DNA of 36,831 bases from Dokdonia sp. (GCA_020628615.1 JAHDEV010000011.1:1-36831), one strand, 5' to 3'. Shown: positions 1 through 8,352, counted from the first letter of the stretch. A program made the numbers and translations. Notes: generated by a model from the sequence alone, not told the origin.

Positions 1-479
1 CAATACAGAAATGTGTTGGAGCTTTTTTTATGCAATAAAATCAAGGAAATCTCTTGTATACAAATAAGTGGTGTCTAGAATTGCAAAATAGTGGGGCTAG
101 AATTGTCTATTATCTGAGTAGTGAAGGGGTGTCCTTACTATCTATAACTTCTTTACGGTTATAAAATACAGATGTCTTTGTGTCTGAACGATAGGTGTTG
201 ATATTGTGGTGATCCAAGTTAATGCTTTACTAAAACAAAAATTATTTTTTAATCGTTCCTAAATTTCAAATTATTTGTTTTCCATTCTCACTTATGCTTT
301 AGGATATAGAGCTATAAGGGCTTATAGAGCATCCAAACAATTAAAAACATTAGAATGTTTTTAACCAGCTGCTATGAAGGATAGTCGCTACTAAAGAATT
401 ACTTATTAAGAGATATAAATAGACGCACTCAGAATACTCATCTTAGAAGTATATGGTATAGATACGATTAAAATTGCAA
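1..479. other. Gene-free stretch at the window edge
   Basis: No open frame of convincing length or composition is visible on either strand. Two small structures can be seen. The 9-mer CTAGAATTG occurs twice (75-83 and 97-105) with a 22-base period, and CTATAAG-GG-CTTATAG forms a 7-bp inverted repeat at 312-327. Neither has the U-run of a terminator. The stretch lies downstream of the DUF4268 gene and may be an untranslated 3' region or the remnant of something outside the window. Confidence 0.5.
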
Positions 480-908
480 CTAGTCTTTTATAAAGTCTTG
501 ATATTCTAGATAGAATAGTTCAAGTTTTGACATATACCTATAGAAAAAATCAAAAACTTGCGGCCAGTCATTTTTATTATTGATTTTTACTCCTTCAAGT
601 TTTATATATACTCTAGAAATGACCTTCCCACTATCAAGAAGATATTTATTATCAAAAATAAGATTAGGAGACACTTCTTCCAGTAGTAAAGATTTTAGAC
701 TTAGAAGTTTTTCATAATAGTATGCCTTATCAATTTCGTCATTAGATTCAGAATCTATTGCTACTAAAGCATAGCCATTAGTAAAATCAAATTTTAAGGT
801 TAGGTCTTTTACTCCTGTGTTATAAAGTAGCCATTTACGGGGATATCTTTTTGCAAAGAATATCCAAAACTGTTTCCGTACCTTTTTAGCTTCTTCTTTA
901 GAGTACAT
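480..908 (-). CDS. DUF4268 family protein
   Basis: This encodes 142 aa, starting MYSKEEAKKVRKQFW, with no signal peptide or membrane segment, so it is predicted to be cytoplasmic. The opening, the following FPRKW-like segment (YPRKWLLYNTGVK) and the aromatic C-terminal half (DWPQVFDFFYRYM) match my memory of the DUF4268 family, which is common in Bacteroidota and has no established function. Some family members are attached to restriction-like proteins, but nothing of that kind is next to this one. It begins 2 bp after the stop of the ZIP transporter gene, so the two are almost certainly co-transcribed. The family call is good; no function can be assigned. Confidence 0.8.
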   Translation of the reverse strand: MYSKEEAKKVRKQFWIFFAKRYPRKWLLYNTGVKDLTLKFDFTNGYALVAIDSESNDEIDKAYYYEKLLSLKSLLLEEVSPNLIFDNKYLLDSGKVISRVYIKLEGVKINNKNDWPQVFDFFYRYMSKLELFYLEYQDFIKD

Positions 909-910
909 AA

Positions 911-1579
911 CTATAAGAAATATGCGATAATTATACCTATTAGAATTACACCAAGCTTTGTCGCATTAAACTGATGATTTTTTGAAGATTCAAAAAGTAT
1001 GGTTGTTGATACGTGTAGTAAGACTCCTACTACTAAAGCATTTAGCTCGCTACTGTAAGTCTCCAGAAGTGATGATTGTGTCTTTAAGAATGCTCCTAGC
1101 GGTGTCATACAAGCAAATATGATTAGAAAAATGCTTGTTTGTATGGTAGACATTTTTGAGTTTAACAAAAAGGCCGATAAAATAACTGCAATGGGAATTT
1201 TATGAACTATAACTCCAAATAGTAAATCTTGATTTTCGGCAAGTGGGAAACCTTCTATAAGAGAGTGTAAGCAAAGACTTATAAATAGTAATATAGGAAA
1301 TGTTCCTTCGTCTTTATGGTGAACGTGACCGTGCTCTGCCCCTTTAGACCCAAATTCCAAAATGATTTGAATAAGTAGGCCTAGCATTATAAAAATCCCA
1401 ATGTTTGAATTATTACTACCGTATACTTCTGGCAAAAATTCAAATATGACTACCGAGAGTAAAAAAGCTCCACTAAAAGAAAGTAAAAGCTTAATCCCAT
1501 TATTTACAGCTGGCTTAAAAATAAGTGCAAATGTGAGTCCTATTAGTACGGCTATGATGGGAAGAATAATTGCAAGCAA
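911..1579 (-). CDS. ZIP family divalent metal transporter
   Basis: This 222-aa, very hydrophobic protein has about seven to eight membrane segments and is an inner-membrane carrier for Zn2+, Fe2+ or Mn2+. Two ZIP-type metal-site helices are visible: HSLIEG (His105, Glu109) and HKIPIAV (His126). The second lacks the Glu of the more usual HKIPEG, so the binuclear metal site may be altered. A His-rich loop EHGHVHH (about residues 82-88) follows the third helix, as in many ZIP proteins. The start is probably TTG at 1577-1579; an in-frame stop lies shortly upstream, and the only other candidate is a rare ATT five codons earlier. It heads a two-gene unit with DUF4268 and is divergent from the rRNA methyltransferase across a very short gap. 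The metal cannot be told from the sequence. Confidence 0.85.
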   Translation of the reverse strand: MLAIILPIIAVLIGLTFALIFKPAVNNGIKLLLSFSGAFLLSVVIFEFLPEVYGSNNSNIGIFIMLGLLIQIILEFGSKGAEHGHVHHKDEGTFPILLFISLCLHSLIEGFPLAENQDLLFGVIVHKIPIAVILSAFLLNSKMSTIQTSIFLIIFACMTPLGAFLKTQSSLLETYSSELNALVVGVLLHVSTTILFESSKNHQFNATKLGVILIGIIIAYFL

Positions 1580-1592
1580 ATGGAATGTAATT

Positions 1593-1628
1593 TTGGGTCG
1601 TTAAGGCGGTAAAATTAACGTATTTTTG
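1593..1628 (+). promoter_or_regulatory. Probable promoter of the RlmL-like gene
   Basis: TATTTTTG at 1621-1628 fits the flavobacterial -7 element TAnnTTTG exactly. A TTG at 1593-1595 could be the -33 element, although the 25-base spacer is a little longer than usual. The ATG at 1635 lies only 6 bases beyond the -7 element, where transcription itself should begin, so the mRNA may be leaderless. Confidence 0.4.
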
Positions 1629-1634
1629 CGGCAT

Positions 1635-2810
1635 ATGAGTAAGAGTAGTGAAAACTTTAAGATGGTGGCCAAAACGTTTTTTGGCTTTGAAAAAATTCTA
1701 GCAGAAGAGCTTAGAAACTTAGGCGCTGGAAATGTAGAAATAGGGACCCGTAATGTCTCTTTTGAAGGTGATAAGGGGTTTATGTACAAAGCCAATCTGT
1801 GCTGTCGTACCGCTATCAAAATTTTAAAGCCCATTGCCGAGTTTAGGGTGATGAATGAGGATGATCTCTATAGACGTATGCAACGCATAAACTGGAGAAA
1901 ATACCTGGATGTAAAAAAGACCTTTGCAATAAACGCTACAGTGAGTGGGACAACATTTACACACTCACAGTATGTTGCCTTTAAAACTAAAGATGCTATT
2001 GTAGACAAATTTAGAAAAGAAGAAAACGTACGCCCTAGTGTGGATACTAAGCATCCAGATCTTAGACTCAACGTTCATATACAAGACAACTGGTGTACAT
2101 TGTCACTAGATAGTAGTGGGGCATCCTTACACCACCGTGGTTACAGAACTGCGACTAACATAGCACCTATTAATGAAGCACTCGCTGCCGGGTTAATTAT
2201 AATGAGTGGCTGGCACGGTCAGTCAGATTTTCTTGATCCTATGTGTGGGTCTGGTACAATGTGTATAGAGGCTGCAATGATAGCCTGTAATGTGCCTGCA
2301 AACTTAAATAGAAAAGAATTTGCTTTCGAAAAATGGGGAGATTGGGATGTAGATCTATATGAACTCATTGAGGCATCTGCTCTTAAGCGTGTTAAAGATT
2401 TTAGATACACGATTACTGGTTATGATAAAGCACCATCTGCCGTAGAGAAGGCTCGCGAAAATGTAAAAAACGCCCAGCTTTCAGATTTTATCACCATCAG
2501 TGAGAAGAACTTTTTTGAAACTAAAAAACAAGGTAATGACTTCTTGCAAATGGTGTTTAACCCTCCTTATGGTGAGCGTTTACCTATAGAGATGGAAGCG
2601 TTTTACAAAGAGATAGGTGATACGCTTAAAGGTGGTTACCCTGGATCTCACGCCTGGATGATTACTTCTAATATGGAGTCGCTTAAGCACGTGGGGCTAA
2701 GACCTAGTAGAAAAATCAAGTGTTTTAACGGTAGTTTAGAAAGTCGTCTGGTTAAATATGAGATGTACGAGGGAAGCAAGAAGGCTAAGTACCAAGATGA
2801 TAATGAATAG
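1635..2810 (+). CDS. RlmL-like 23S rRNA (guanine-N2)-methyltransferase (THUMP + UPF0020)
   Basis: The protein has 391 aa. An N-terminal ferredoxin-like/THUMP RNA-binding region (about residues 10-155) is followed by a Rossmann-type SAM-dependent methyltransferase. Visible motifs are the SAM loop FLDPMCGSGT and the amino-methyltransferase motif NPPYGER. This arrangement matches the N-terminal half of E. coli RlmL (m2G2445 of 23S rRNA) and B. subtilis YpsC; the C-terminal RlmK half is absent, as is usual outside gammaproteobacteria. I chose the ATG at 1635 over an in-frame TTG nine bases upstream, because the TTG lies inside the probable -7 element. A copy of the dispersed palindrome begins 5 bp after the stop. 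The exact guanine modified is inferred. Confidence 0.85.
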   Translation: MSKSSENFKMVAKTFFGFEKILAEELRNLGAGNVEIGTRNVSFEGDKGFMYKANLCCRTAIKILKPIAEFRVMNEDDLYRRMQRINWRKYLDVKKTFAINATVSGTTFTHSQYVAFKTKDAIVDKFRKEENVRPSVDTKHPDLRLNVHIQDNWCTLSLDSSGASLHHRGYRTATNIAPINEALAAGLIIMSGWHGQSDFLDPMCGSGTMCIEAAMIACNVPANLNRKEFAFEKWGDWDVDLYELIEASALKRVKDFRYTITGYDKAPSAVEKARENVKNAQLSDFITISEKNFFETKKQGNDFLQMVFNPPYGERLPIEMEAFYKEIGDTLKGGYPGSHAWMITSNMESLKHVGLRPSRKIKCFNGSLESRLVKYEMYEGSKKAKYQDDNE

Positions 2811-2815
2811 TTGTA

Positions 2816-2831
2816 CGCTTTCGCGAAAGCG
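2816..2831. repeat. Dispersed palindrome, copy 1 (exact)
   Basis: A perfect copy of CGCTTTCGCGAAAGCG flanked by TA on both sides. It lies between the convergent RlmL-like and DUF6048 genes, 5 bp after the RlmL-like stop codon. It is not followed by a U-run on either strand. Confidence 0.95.
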
Positions 2832-2842
2832 TAATTAATCCA

Positions 2843-3568
2843 CTATTTTTTAAAAATAGGGATCAGATATGATAGCGTATATCCATAACCCACACCTACC
2901 GTAGAGTCTTCGGTAACTTTACCGAAGCCCGGAATATAAAGATTTGCATATCCATCTGGTTCTTTTGTTGTGATAGATCTTTTAATCTGAACATTAACAC
3001 CTAGGTAGATATTACTAAAAAGTTCTACTTCTAGACCTAATTTAAGCTCTAGCCAAGTAGCATTGAGTCCAGAAAAATCTTGAGAGTCTAGTCTTGTGTC
3101 ATCACCAAAAAGGGGATTTGTAGTGTATATGGTATAGCTGTCTAGCTCTTGACTAAAACTAGAAAAACCAGCACGTACACCTGCATAGATTAGATTATTC
3201 ATTCCATACCAGTTCTCGTAAGCATTGTAATTAAAACCGGCTTTTATGTAACTACCTTTTGTAGTATTCTCAATATTGGGTAGATCTGTTACTTTGGTTT
3301 CGTTACCTAACTCTGCGGCTAGATAGTAGTTTTTCTTTATTCTAAAATCGCCTACTACTTCAAAGCCTGTGTAGTTGTCATCAAGAAAAGATCGTACAGG
3401 TTTTGATAAATCTATACCTACTCTGAGGCCGTAGTAATCTGTAGGGACTTTTGTTACTGTGTCAATTGCTATAGCTTCTTCTCCTATATCTTGAGCACTA
3501 ACACCAGCAGATATAACGGTAAAAAGTAGGCTAGTGAAAAATACTAATGTGTGCTTCAACTTGATCAT
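2843..3568 (-). CDS. DUF6048 family protein (predicted outer-membrane beta-barrel)
   Basis: This encodes 241 aa with a Sec signal peptide (hydrophobic residues about 9-24, cleavage near VSAQ). The mature part has alternating aromatic/polar strands, tyrosines throughout and a C-terminal hydrophobic strand, consistent with a small beta-barrel in the outer membrane. The family is DUF6048, found in Flavobacteriia. Its start overlaps the end of the DUF6452 gene by 38 bp, and with rlmD this gives a three-gene overlapping unit. The function is unknown. The tight coupling to a DUF6452 lipoprotein suggests that the two act together at the envelope, which is inference. Confidence 0.75.
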   Translation of the reverse strand: MIKLKHTLVFFTSLLFTVISAGVSAQDIGEEAIAIDTVTKVPTDYYGLRVGIDLSKPVRSFLDDNYTGFEVVGDFRIKKNYYLAAELGNETKVTDLPNIENTTKGSYIKAGFNYNAYENWYGMNNLIYAGVRAGFSSFSQELDSYTIYTTNPLFGDDTRLDSQDFSGLNATWLELKLGLEVELFSNIYLGVNVQIKRSITTKEPDGYANLYIPGFGKVTEDSTVGVGYGYTLSYLIPIFKK

Positions 3569-4037
3569 TTACCGTTGGGTTTTCTATTATAATATTCTGT
3601 ATCCAAGAGCCATCATCTTGAGGAACTAGTTCTGCCAGTAACTCATCATATATCACTCTAAAGCCACAAGCCTTGCTTACATACTCTTCGTCGCGTATGT
3701 AGGTAAACACTAGATCATCTACATTTATAGGCTCGTCATCTTCTTCTTGAGAGTTTATTATAAATGAGTAGGTTGTAACATCTTCTATAGTACGTAGAGG
3801 GATAGCAATACTGTCTGTGCCTGCACTCACTGTAAAGCCTGTATCTTCTGGAATAGATCCTTCTGCTACGATAGCAAGATTATTAGGAGCTTTTGGGTCA
3901 GAAGGGCTGTCTGCATCATAAAACTTTATAATAAGCAGTGGGGTAGTGGGTGTAGTCTCTGCACAAATGTCATCACGCTCACAGGCGCTTTGCCCAAAGC
4001 ATATAATGAGTAACAGTATATAAAAGAGTTTTTTCAT
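3531..4037 (-). CDS. DUF6452 family lipoprotein
   Basis: This encodes 168 aa with a lipoprotein signal: MKKLFYILLLIICFGQSACERDD, Cys at residue 19. The body resembles a single beta-sandwich with a conserved Cys pair candidate (CAETTPTTPLL near the start and KACGFRVIYDE towards the end), as in the DUF6452 family of Bacteroidota. The ATG shares one base with the rlmD stop (TAATG), so translation is probably coupled. Downstream, the DUF6048 gene begins inside this gene's 3' end. No function is known for the family; an envelope location is inferred from the lipobox. Confidence 0.8.
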   Translation of the reverse strand: MKKLFYILLLIICFGQSACERDDICAETTPTTPLLIIKFYDADSPSDPKAPNNLAIVAEGSIPEDTGFTVSAGTDSIAIPLRTIEDVTTYSFIINSQEEDDEPINVDDLVFTYIRDEEYVSKACGFRVIYDELLAELVPQDDGSWIQNIIIENPTVNDQVEAHISIFH

Positions 4038-5452
4038 TATGATCTTTTCTCTAAAAGTACAACATTCTCTACGTGATGCGTTTGAGGAAACATATCTACA
4101 GGTTGTACCTTAGTTACCTTATACACGTCATCTAGTAACGCAAGATCTCTGGCTTGTGTTGCACTATTACAGCTTACATATACAATTTTTTGAGGTGAGA
4201 TATTTAATATCTGGTCTACAACGTCTTTGTGCATACCATCCCTAGGTGGGTCTGTAATAATGATATCTGGGTCACCGTGTGTGGCAATAAACTCTGAGTT
4301 AAAAACCTTCTTCATATCTCCTACAAAGAACTCAGCATTTTCTATACCATTGAGTTTTGCATTTTCTTTTGCAGCAGTGATAGCATCTGGTACAGCCTCT
4401 ACACCTATCACTTTTTTAGCTTTTTTTGCAACAAACTGTGCGATGGTTCCTGTACCTGTATATAAGTCATATACAAGCTCATTACCTGTAAGACCAGCAA
4501 AGTCTCTTGTGATTTTGTATAACTCATAAGCCTGCTCTGAGTTAGTCTGGTAAAAGGACTTAGCATTGATCTTAAACTTAAGACCTTCCATCTCTTCAAA
4601 GATGTGATCACGCCCTGCATAACAAATTACCTCCTGATCATAAATGGTGTCATTGCCCTTACCATTAATTACATATAGTAAAGATGTAACCTCTGTAAAG
4701 GTATCTTTTATGTAGTTAAGAAGTAGTTCTCTTTTTTGTACATCTTCCTTATAAAACTGTACTAGTACCATAAGTTCCCCAGTAGTAGAGGTACGTATCA
4801 TAAGCGTGCGTAAAAGGCCTTCTTGATTTCTGGCATTGTAAAAAGCCATATCATTTGCGGTAGCAAATTCTTTTATACCATTACGTATAGCATTACTAGG
4901 GTCACGCTGTAGGTGGCATTTTTCTATATCAAGTATCTTATCCCACATACCTGCAATATGAAAACCAAGGGCGTTGCGATCTTCTATCACCTCGCCACTT
5001 TTTATTTGCTCTAGTGTGAGCCATTTTGAGTCAGAAAATCCAAACTCCATTTTATTTCTATAGAAGTATTGCTCTTTGCTTCCGGCAATAGGAGTTACTT
5101 CTGGTAATTCAATTTTTCCTAGGCGGGTTAGATTATTTACTACCTCTTGCTGTTTGTACTCAAGCTGGTATTTATAATCCATATGCTGCCACTTGCAACC
5201 ACCACAAAACTCAAAGTGCTGGCATTGTGGTTCTGTACGCTTTCGCGAAAGCGTAACCACCTCTGTTGCAGTACCCTCATAGTAGGCTTTACGTTTTTTT
5301 GTAGTCTGTACGTGTACCACATCTCCTGGTACAGCGTTGTTTATAAATAACACCTTACCATCTGGTGCGTGACCTATGGCTTTACCTTTTGCGCCGGCAT
5401 CTGTTACGGCTATATTTTCAAAAATCTTACGATTAGTTTTACGTCTACCCAT
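4037..5452 (-). CDS. rlmD: 23S rRNA (uracil-1939-C5)-methyltransferase RlmD
   Basis: The protein has 471 aa. An N-terminal TRAM domain (about 10-65) is followed by a [4Fe-4S] cluster site (Cys77, Cys83, Cys86, with Cys179 as fourth ligand) and a SAM methyltransferase domain. The SAM loop is DLYTGTGT, motif IV is TDPPRDGMH, and the nucleophilic cysteine is Cys428 in YVSCNSAT. This is the TrmA/RlmD/RlmCD group; RlmD is the usual Bacteroidota annotation, but the exact uracil is inferred. Residues 67-72 (TLSRKR), just before the first cluster cysteine, are encoded by a copy of the dispersed palindrome. It leads the unit with DUF6452 and DUF6048. A -7-like element lies only 5 bases before the ATG, so the mRNA may be leaderless. 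Confidence 0.88.
   Translation of the reverse strand: MGRRKTNRKIFENIAVTDAGAKGKAIGHAPDGKVLFINNAVPGDVVHVQTTKKRKAYYEGTATEVVTLSRKRTEPQCQHFEFCGGCKWQHMDYKYQLEYKQQEVVNNLTRLGKIELPEVTPIAGSKEQYFYRNKMEFGFSDSKWLTLEQIKSGEVIEDRNALGFHIAGMWDKILDIEKCHLQRDPSNAIRNGIKEFATANDMAFYNARNQEGLLRTLMIRTSTTGELMVLVQFYKEDVQKRELLLNYIKDTFTEVTSLLYVINGKGNDTIYDQEVICYAGRDHIFEEMEGLKFKINAKSFYQTNSEQAYELYKITRDFAGLTGNELVYDLYTGTGTIAQFVAKKAKKVIGVEAVPDAITAAKENAKLNGIENAEFFVGDMKKVFNSEFIATHGDPDIIITDPPRDGMHKDVVDQILNISPQKIVYVSCNSATQARDLALLDDVYKVTKVQPVDMFPQTHHVENVVLLEKRS
5238..5253. repeat. Dispersed palindrome, copy 2 (exact, inside rlmD)
   Basis: A perfect CGCTTTCGCGAAAGCG core flanked by TA on both sides, inside the rlmD coding region. Read in the rlmD frame it encodes TLSRKR, between the TRAM domain and the first iron-sulfur cysteine. 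Confidence 0.95.
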
Positions 5453-5457
5453 AGTGG

Positions 5458-5465
5458 CAAAAGTA
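5458..5465 (-). promoter_or_regulatory. Possible -7 element of rlmD
   Basis: CAAAAGTA on the plus strand reads TACTTTTG on the minus strand and matches TAnnTTTG. It ends 5 bases before the rlmD ATG. No TTG is seen at the expected -33 distance, so this rests on the -7 match alone. Confidence 0.35.
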
Positions 5466-5559
5466 GGATTTATATTAAAGCTATTTTCCGAAAATTATAA
5501 GAGATTATTAATAGTTTGTAAAGTATGACGCTTCTTGTGTTTTGTAATCGCTACAGCAT

Positions 5560-5590
5560 AAAAAAAGGCTACTATAAAAATATAGTAGCC
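5560..5590 (-). terminator. Rho-independent terminator of the MscS-like gene
   Basis: Ten perfectly paired bases (GGCTACTATA at 5567-5576 with TATAGTAGCC at 5581-5590) enclose a four-base loop. On the minus strand the stem is followed by seven T. It lies 30 bp past the stop of the channel-like gene. Confidence 0.85.
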
Positions 5591-5619
5591 TAATTATTGA
5601 GGGAATTATTTATGAGGTG

Positions 5620-6786
5620 TTAGTCCACCTTATTGTTAAACTTATGTAAGATTTTTTTCATTTGCTCACCTGCAGCTTCTCTACCTCCTAGACCAAAGCT
5701 CAGTACTACCGTAAGTGCTATTGTACCAAGTGTAAGACCAAAGGCAAGGTTTATAATCTCATCTGCGATGCCCATTGTGCTTAAGCCTATGGCAAGGAAG
5801 ATTGCGATAATAGCCATACGTACGATAGATGCTAAGAAAGCATTTTCTTTGGCTGCCATATTTTTATAAACGATGCTTGCAATCCAGTTACCTATTACTA
5901 GAATAACAAGTCCAAATAATATTTTACCACCATATACATTTATCGTTGCAAAGATTTCTGAAAGTTGTTTAAACTCTAACTTTTCTATAGCCGTAGTGAT
6001 ACCAAAAAGGAGGATAAAAAAGTATACAATGTTACCTATAAGGTTTACCACATTTGTGTTACCAGTCATTTTATCAAGTTGCATTTTTTGAAGTGTAGCA
6101 TTCATATTCATCCCGTTAAGAAGATCTTTTACAAGACCACTTAAGAAACGAGCACCTATTGTAAAGGCAAGAAGTATGATTGCTGCAACAGCTATTTTTG
6201 GTATAGCAGCCATAAAGCTAGATAGCATTGTAGTTGCCGGTATAGAGATAGAGTCCATCTCAAGTATGTTAAGTGCTACAATAAGTAAAGGAATAAACAC
6301 AAAAATGAAGACTACTTTTTTTAGGATGTTTACAACATCGATTTTAGTAGAGATTTTTAATTTAGGCAGTGCTTTACGTATGGTATCTCCAGACATTCCT
6401 ACAAACTCTGCAACGATTGTTGCCAGCATATACCCTATGTATGTTACAAGACCGGCACCTACTATGCGAGGGATGAAGCCTAGAAAATCATCCAGCATAT
6501 TTTTAAGAGGATCTAGGGCAGAGGTAAGACCTAAACGACCTAGCACAAGTGTAAAAACAAATATCATTACTAGTAAGTAAACTAGTTTTGATATAAATTT
6601 TGATAAAGTGATGGTGTCACTTTTTAATTTCTCATCAAGACCACTCTTTTTAATGATCTTTGCAGTTAATTTTTTGAGTAGCTTTGCTATAAATATACCT
6701 ACTATAAGAAGTAATATAGCTACAAGTGCATTGATTAAGTAATCACCACTACTTAAGTTTCTTAGTAAATCGTTGAGATAGTCCAT
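5620..6786 (-). CDS. Mechanosensitive-channel-like membrane protein with TM-helix repeats
   Basis: This encodes 388 aa with many hydrophobic helices (from about residues 18-35, 65-85, 105-125, 155-175, 185-215, 250-270, 285-305, 315-335 and 345-365). The pattern fits the conserved TM-helix repeat proteins related to MscS channels. The final helix, rich in Gly and Ala and ending SFGLGGREAAGEQM, closely resembles the pore-lining region of MscS-type channels. The cytoplasmic beta domain that normally follows is missing: the protein stops about 15 residues later. It is predicted to sit in the inner membrane with a role in osmotic or tension response, which is inference. It is monocistronic, with its own terminator and a -7-like element upstream. 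Confidence 0.8.
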   Translation of the reverse strand: MDYLNDLLRNLSSGDYLINALVAILLLIVGIFIAKLLKKLTAKIIKKSGLDEKLKSDTITLSKFISKLVYLLVMIFVFTLVLGRLGLTSALDPLKNMLDDFLGFIPRIVGAGLVTYIGYMLATIVAEFVGMSGDTIRKALPKLKISTKIDVVNILKKVVFIFVFIPLLIVALNILEMDSISIPATTMLSSFMAAIPKIAVAAIILLAFTIGARFLSGLVKDLLNGMNMNATLQKMQLDKMTGNTNVVNLIGNIVYFFILLFGITTAIEKLEFKQLSEIFATINVYGGKILFGLVILVIGNWIASIVYKNMAAKENAFLASIVRMAIIAIFLAIGLSTMGIADEIINLAFGLTLGTIALTVVLSFGLGGREAAGEQMKKILHKFNNKVD

Positions 6787-6810
6787 TTTGATTAATTATT
6801 TTAGTTTAGT

Positions 6811-6818
6811 CAAATGTA
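6811..6818 (-). promoter_or_regulatory. Possible -7 element of the MscS-like gene
   Basis: CAAATGTA reads TACATTTG on the minus strand and fits TAnnTTTG, 24 bases before the ATG. No clear -33 TTG is present at the right distance. Confidence 0.3.
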
Positions 6819-6996
6819 CTTCGATTACTTAGGGTACTATTTTATTTCTAGAAGCATCAAGGCGTTAAAGGTGAAATGCATATAAAACACGACATAATAC
6901 ACGATTGTACTATGTTTTATGAGGTTGATTTCTCTCCTCTGACATAATTGTTAAGAATTAGGAATTGTAAATTATAGATTTAAAAACTTATACATT

Positions 6997-8277
6997 ATGG
7001 CCACTGTTGATCAACTTACATCACAACAGGCAATTGCTCTCGAAGACAAGTACGGAGCACACAACTACCACCCTCTTCCAGTTGTACTTTCAAAGGGAGA
7101 AGGCGTTTACGTCTGGGACGTAGAAGGAAAAAAATACTTTGATTTTCTATCTGCATACTCGGCAGTAAATCAAGGTCATTGTCATCCTAAAATTGTAGGA
7201 GCAATGACAAGTCAAGCACAAACACTTACACTTACGTCAAGAGCATTCTATAACGATATGCTAGGCAAGTTTGAGAAGTATGCTACAGAGACTTTTAACT
7301 ATGACAAGCTCTTACCTATGAACACAGGTGCAGAGGCAGTAGAGACAGCTCTTAAGCTTTGTAGAAAGTGGGCTTATGAGGTAAAAGGGATAGACGAGAA
7401 TGAGGCAGAGATTATAGTATGTGAGAACAACTTTCACGGGAGAACTACCACCATTATCTCATTTTCTAACGATCCTGTGGCTCGTAAAAACTTTGGTCCT
7501 TACACTAAAGGATTTATTAAAATAGAGTATGATAATCTTAAAGCCCTAGAAGAAGCACTTAACAGCAGTTCAAATATTGCAGGTTTTCTAGTTGAGCCTA
7601 TACAAGGAGAAGCAGGTGTATATGTACCTAGTGAGGGTTACCTAGCAGCGGCAAAAGAACTTTGTAAAAAGCATAATGTACTCTTCATAGCAGACGAGGT
7701 GCAGACAGGTATAGCAAGAACAGGACGTTTACTAGCTACCTGTGGTAACTGCGATTGTGTAGATAAGCATTGTTCTGGTACACCAGAGGTAAAGGCAGAT
7801 ATCTTAATACTAGGTAAAGCCTTATCTGGAGGTGCATATCCAGTATCTGCAGTACTAGCAAATGATGATATTATGGGCGTAATAAAGCCTGGTAACCACG
7901 GGAGTACCTTTGGAGGAAATCCGGTTGCAGCGGCTATTGGTATTGCAGCACTTGAGGTTATTAAAGATGAAGAGCTTGCAGATAATGCACAAGAGCTAGG
8001 TGAACTCTTTAGAGCAGAGCTTGGAAAGTTTATTGAGACAAGCTCTATTGTAAATGGTGTACGTGGTAAAGGATTACTTAACGCTATCCTTATTAACGAT
8101 ACAGAAGATAGCTCTACCGCTTGGGATATTTGTATCGCTTTACGTGATAATGGATTACTAGCAAAACCTACCCACGGTAACATTATACGTTTTGCACCAC
8201 CACTTGTAATGACTAAAGAGCAATTACTAGAGTGTGTTGCGATTATTACAAAAACGCTTAAGCAATTTGAGAAGTAA
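6997..8277 (+). CDS. rocD: Ornithine--oxo-acid (ornithine 5-) aminotransferase
   Basis: This 426-aa class III (fold type I) PLP-dependent aminotransferase transfers the delta-amino group of ornithine to 2-oxoglutarate, giving glutamate 5-semialdehyde, in arginine/ornithine breakdown. Visible motifs are [17 protein letters not shown], the PLP-contacting [14 protein letters not shown], and the Schiff-base lysine Lys274 in [15 protein letters not shown] short insert between these, [14 protein letters not shown], carries four cysteines and a histidine (Cys249, 252, 254, 259; His258) where eukaryotic OAT has no such segment; it looks like a small metal knuckle. The gene is monocistronic, with a strong terminator 23 bp downstream. 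Confidence is high for ornithine specificity because of the overall fit to rocD. Confidence 0.92.
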   Translation: MATVDQLTSQQAIALEDKYGAHNYHPLPVVLSKGEGVYVWDVEGKKYFDFLSAYSAVNQGHCHPKIVGAMTSQAQTLTLTSRAFYNDMLGKFEKYATETFNYDKLLPMNTGAEAVETALKLCRKWAYEVKGIDENEAEIIVCENNFHGRTTTIISFSNDPVARKNFGPYTKGFIKIEYDNLKALEEALNSSSNIAGFLVEPIQGEAGVYVPSEGYLAAAKELCKKHNVLFIADEVQTGIARTGRLLATCGNCDCVDKHCSGTPEVKADILILGKALSGGAYPVSAVLANDDIMGVIKPGNHGSTFGGNPVAAAIGIAALEVIKDEELADNAQELGELFRAELGKFIETSSIVNGVRGKGLLNAILINDTEDSSTAWDICIALRDNGLLAKPTHGNIIRFAPPLVMTKEQLLECVAIITKTLKQFEK

Positions 8278-8300
8278 TAACTCTTAATGATATAAAGTAA

Positions 8301-8330
8301 AAAAGCCGCTTCAGTAATGAAGCGGCTTTT
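8301..8330. terminator. Bidirectional terminator between rocD and the DUF4190-like gene
   Basis: A 13-bp stem (8301-8313 with 8318-8330, core AGCCGCTTCA/TGAAGCGGCT) closes a GTAA loop. A-rich and T-rich flanks allow termination in both directions, serving rocD (plus) and the convergent small membrane-protein gene (minus). Confidence 0.9.
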
Positions 8331-8352
8331 TATATATAATTAGGATTTCTTA

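Noticed and set aside
420-479. Possible transposase or coding remnant in the left gap
   Set aside because: A short open stretch only, with stops nearby in the same frame and no recognisable motif.
2816-2831. Palindrome as a rho-independent terminator
   Set aside because: None of the copies has an adjacent U-run, icd and menA have separate terminators as well, and four copies are inside genes.
7638-8183. 181-codon antisense frame over rocD
   Set aside because: It has low-complexity Ser/Ala/Pro composition typical of antisense frames, and rocD is certain on the other strand.
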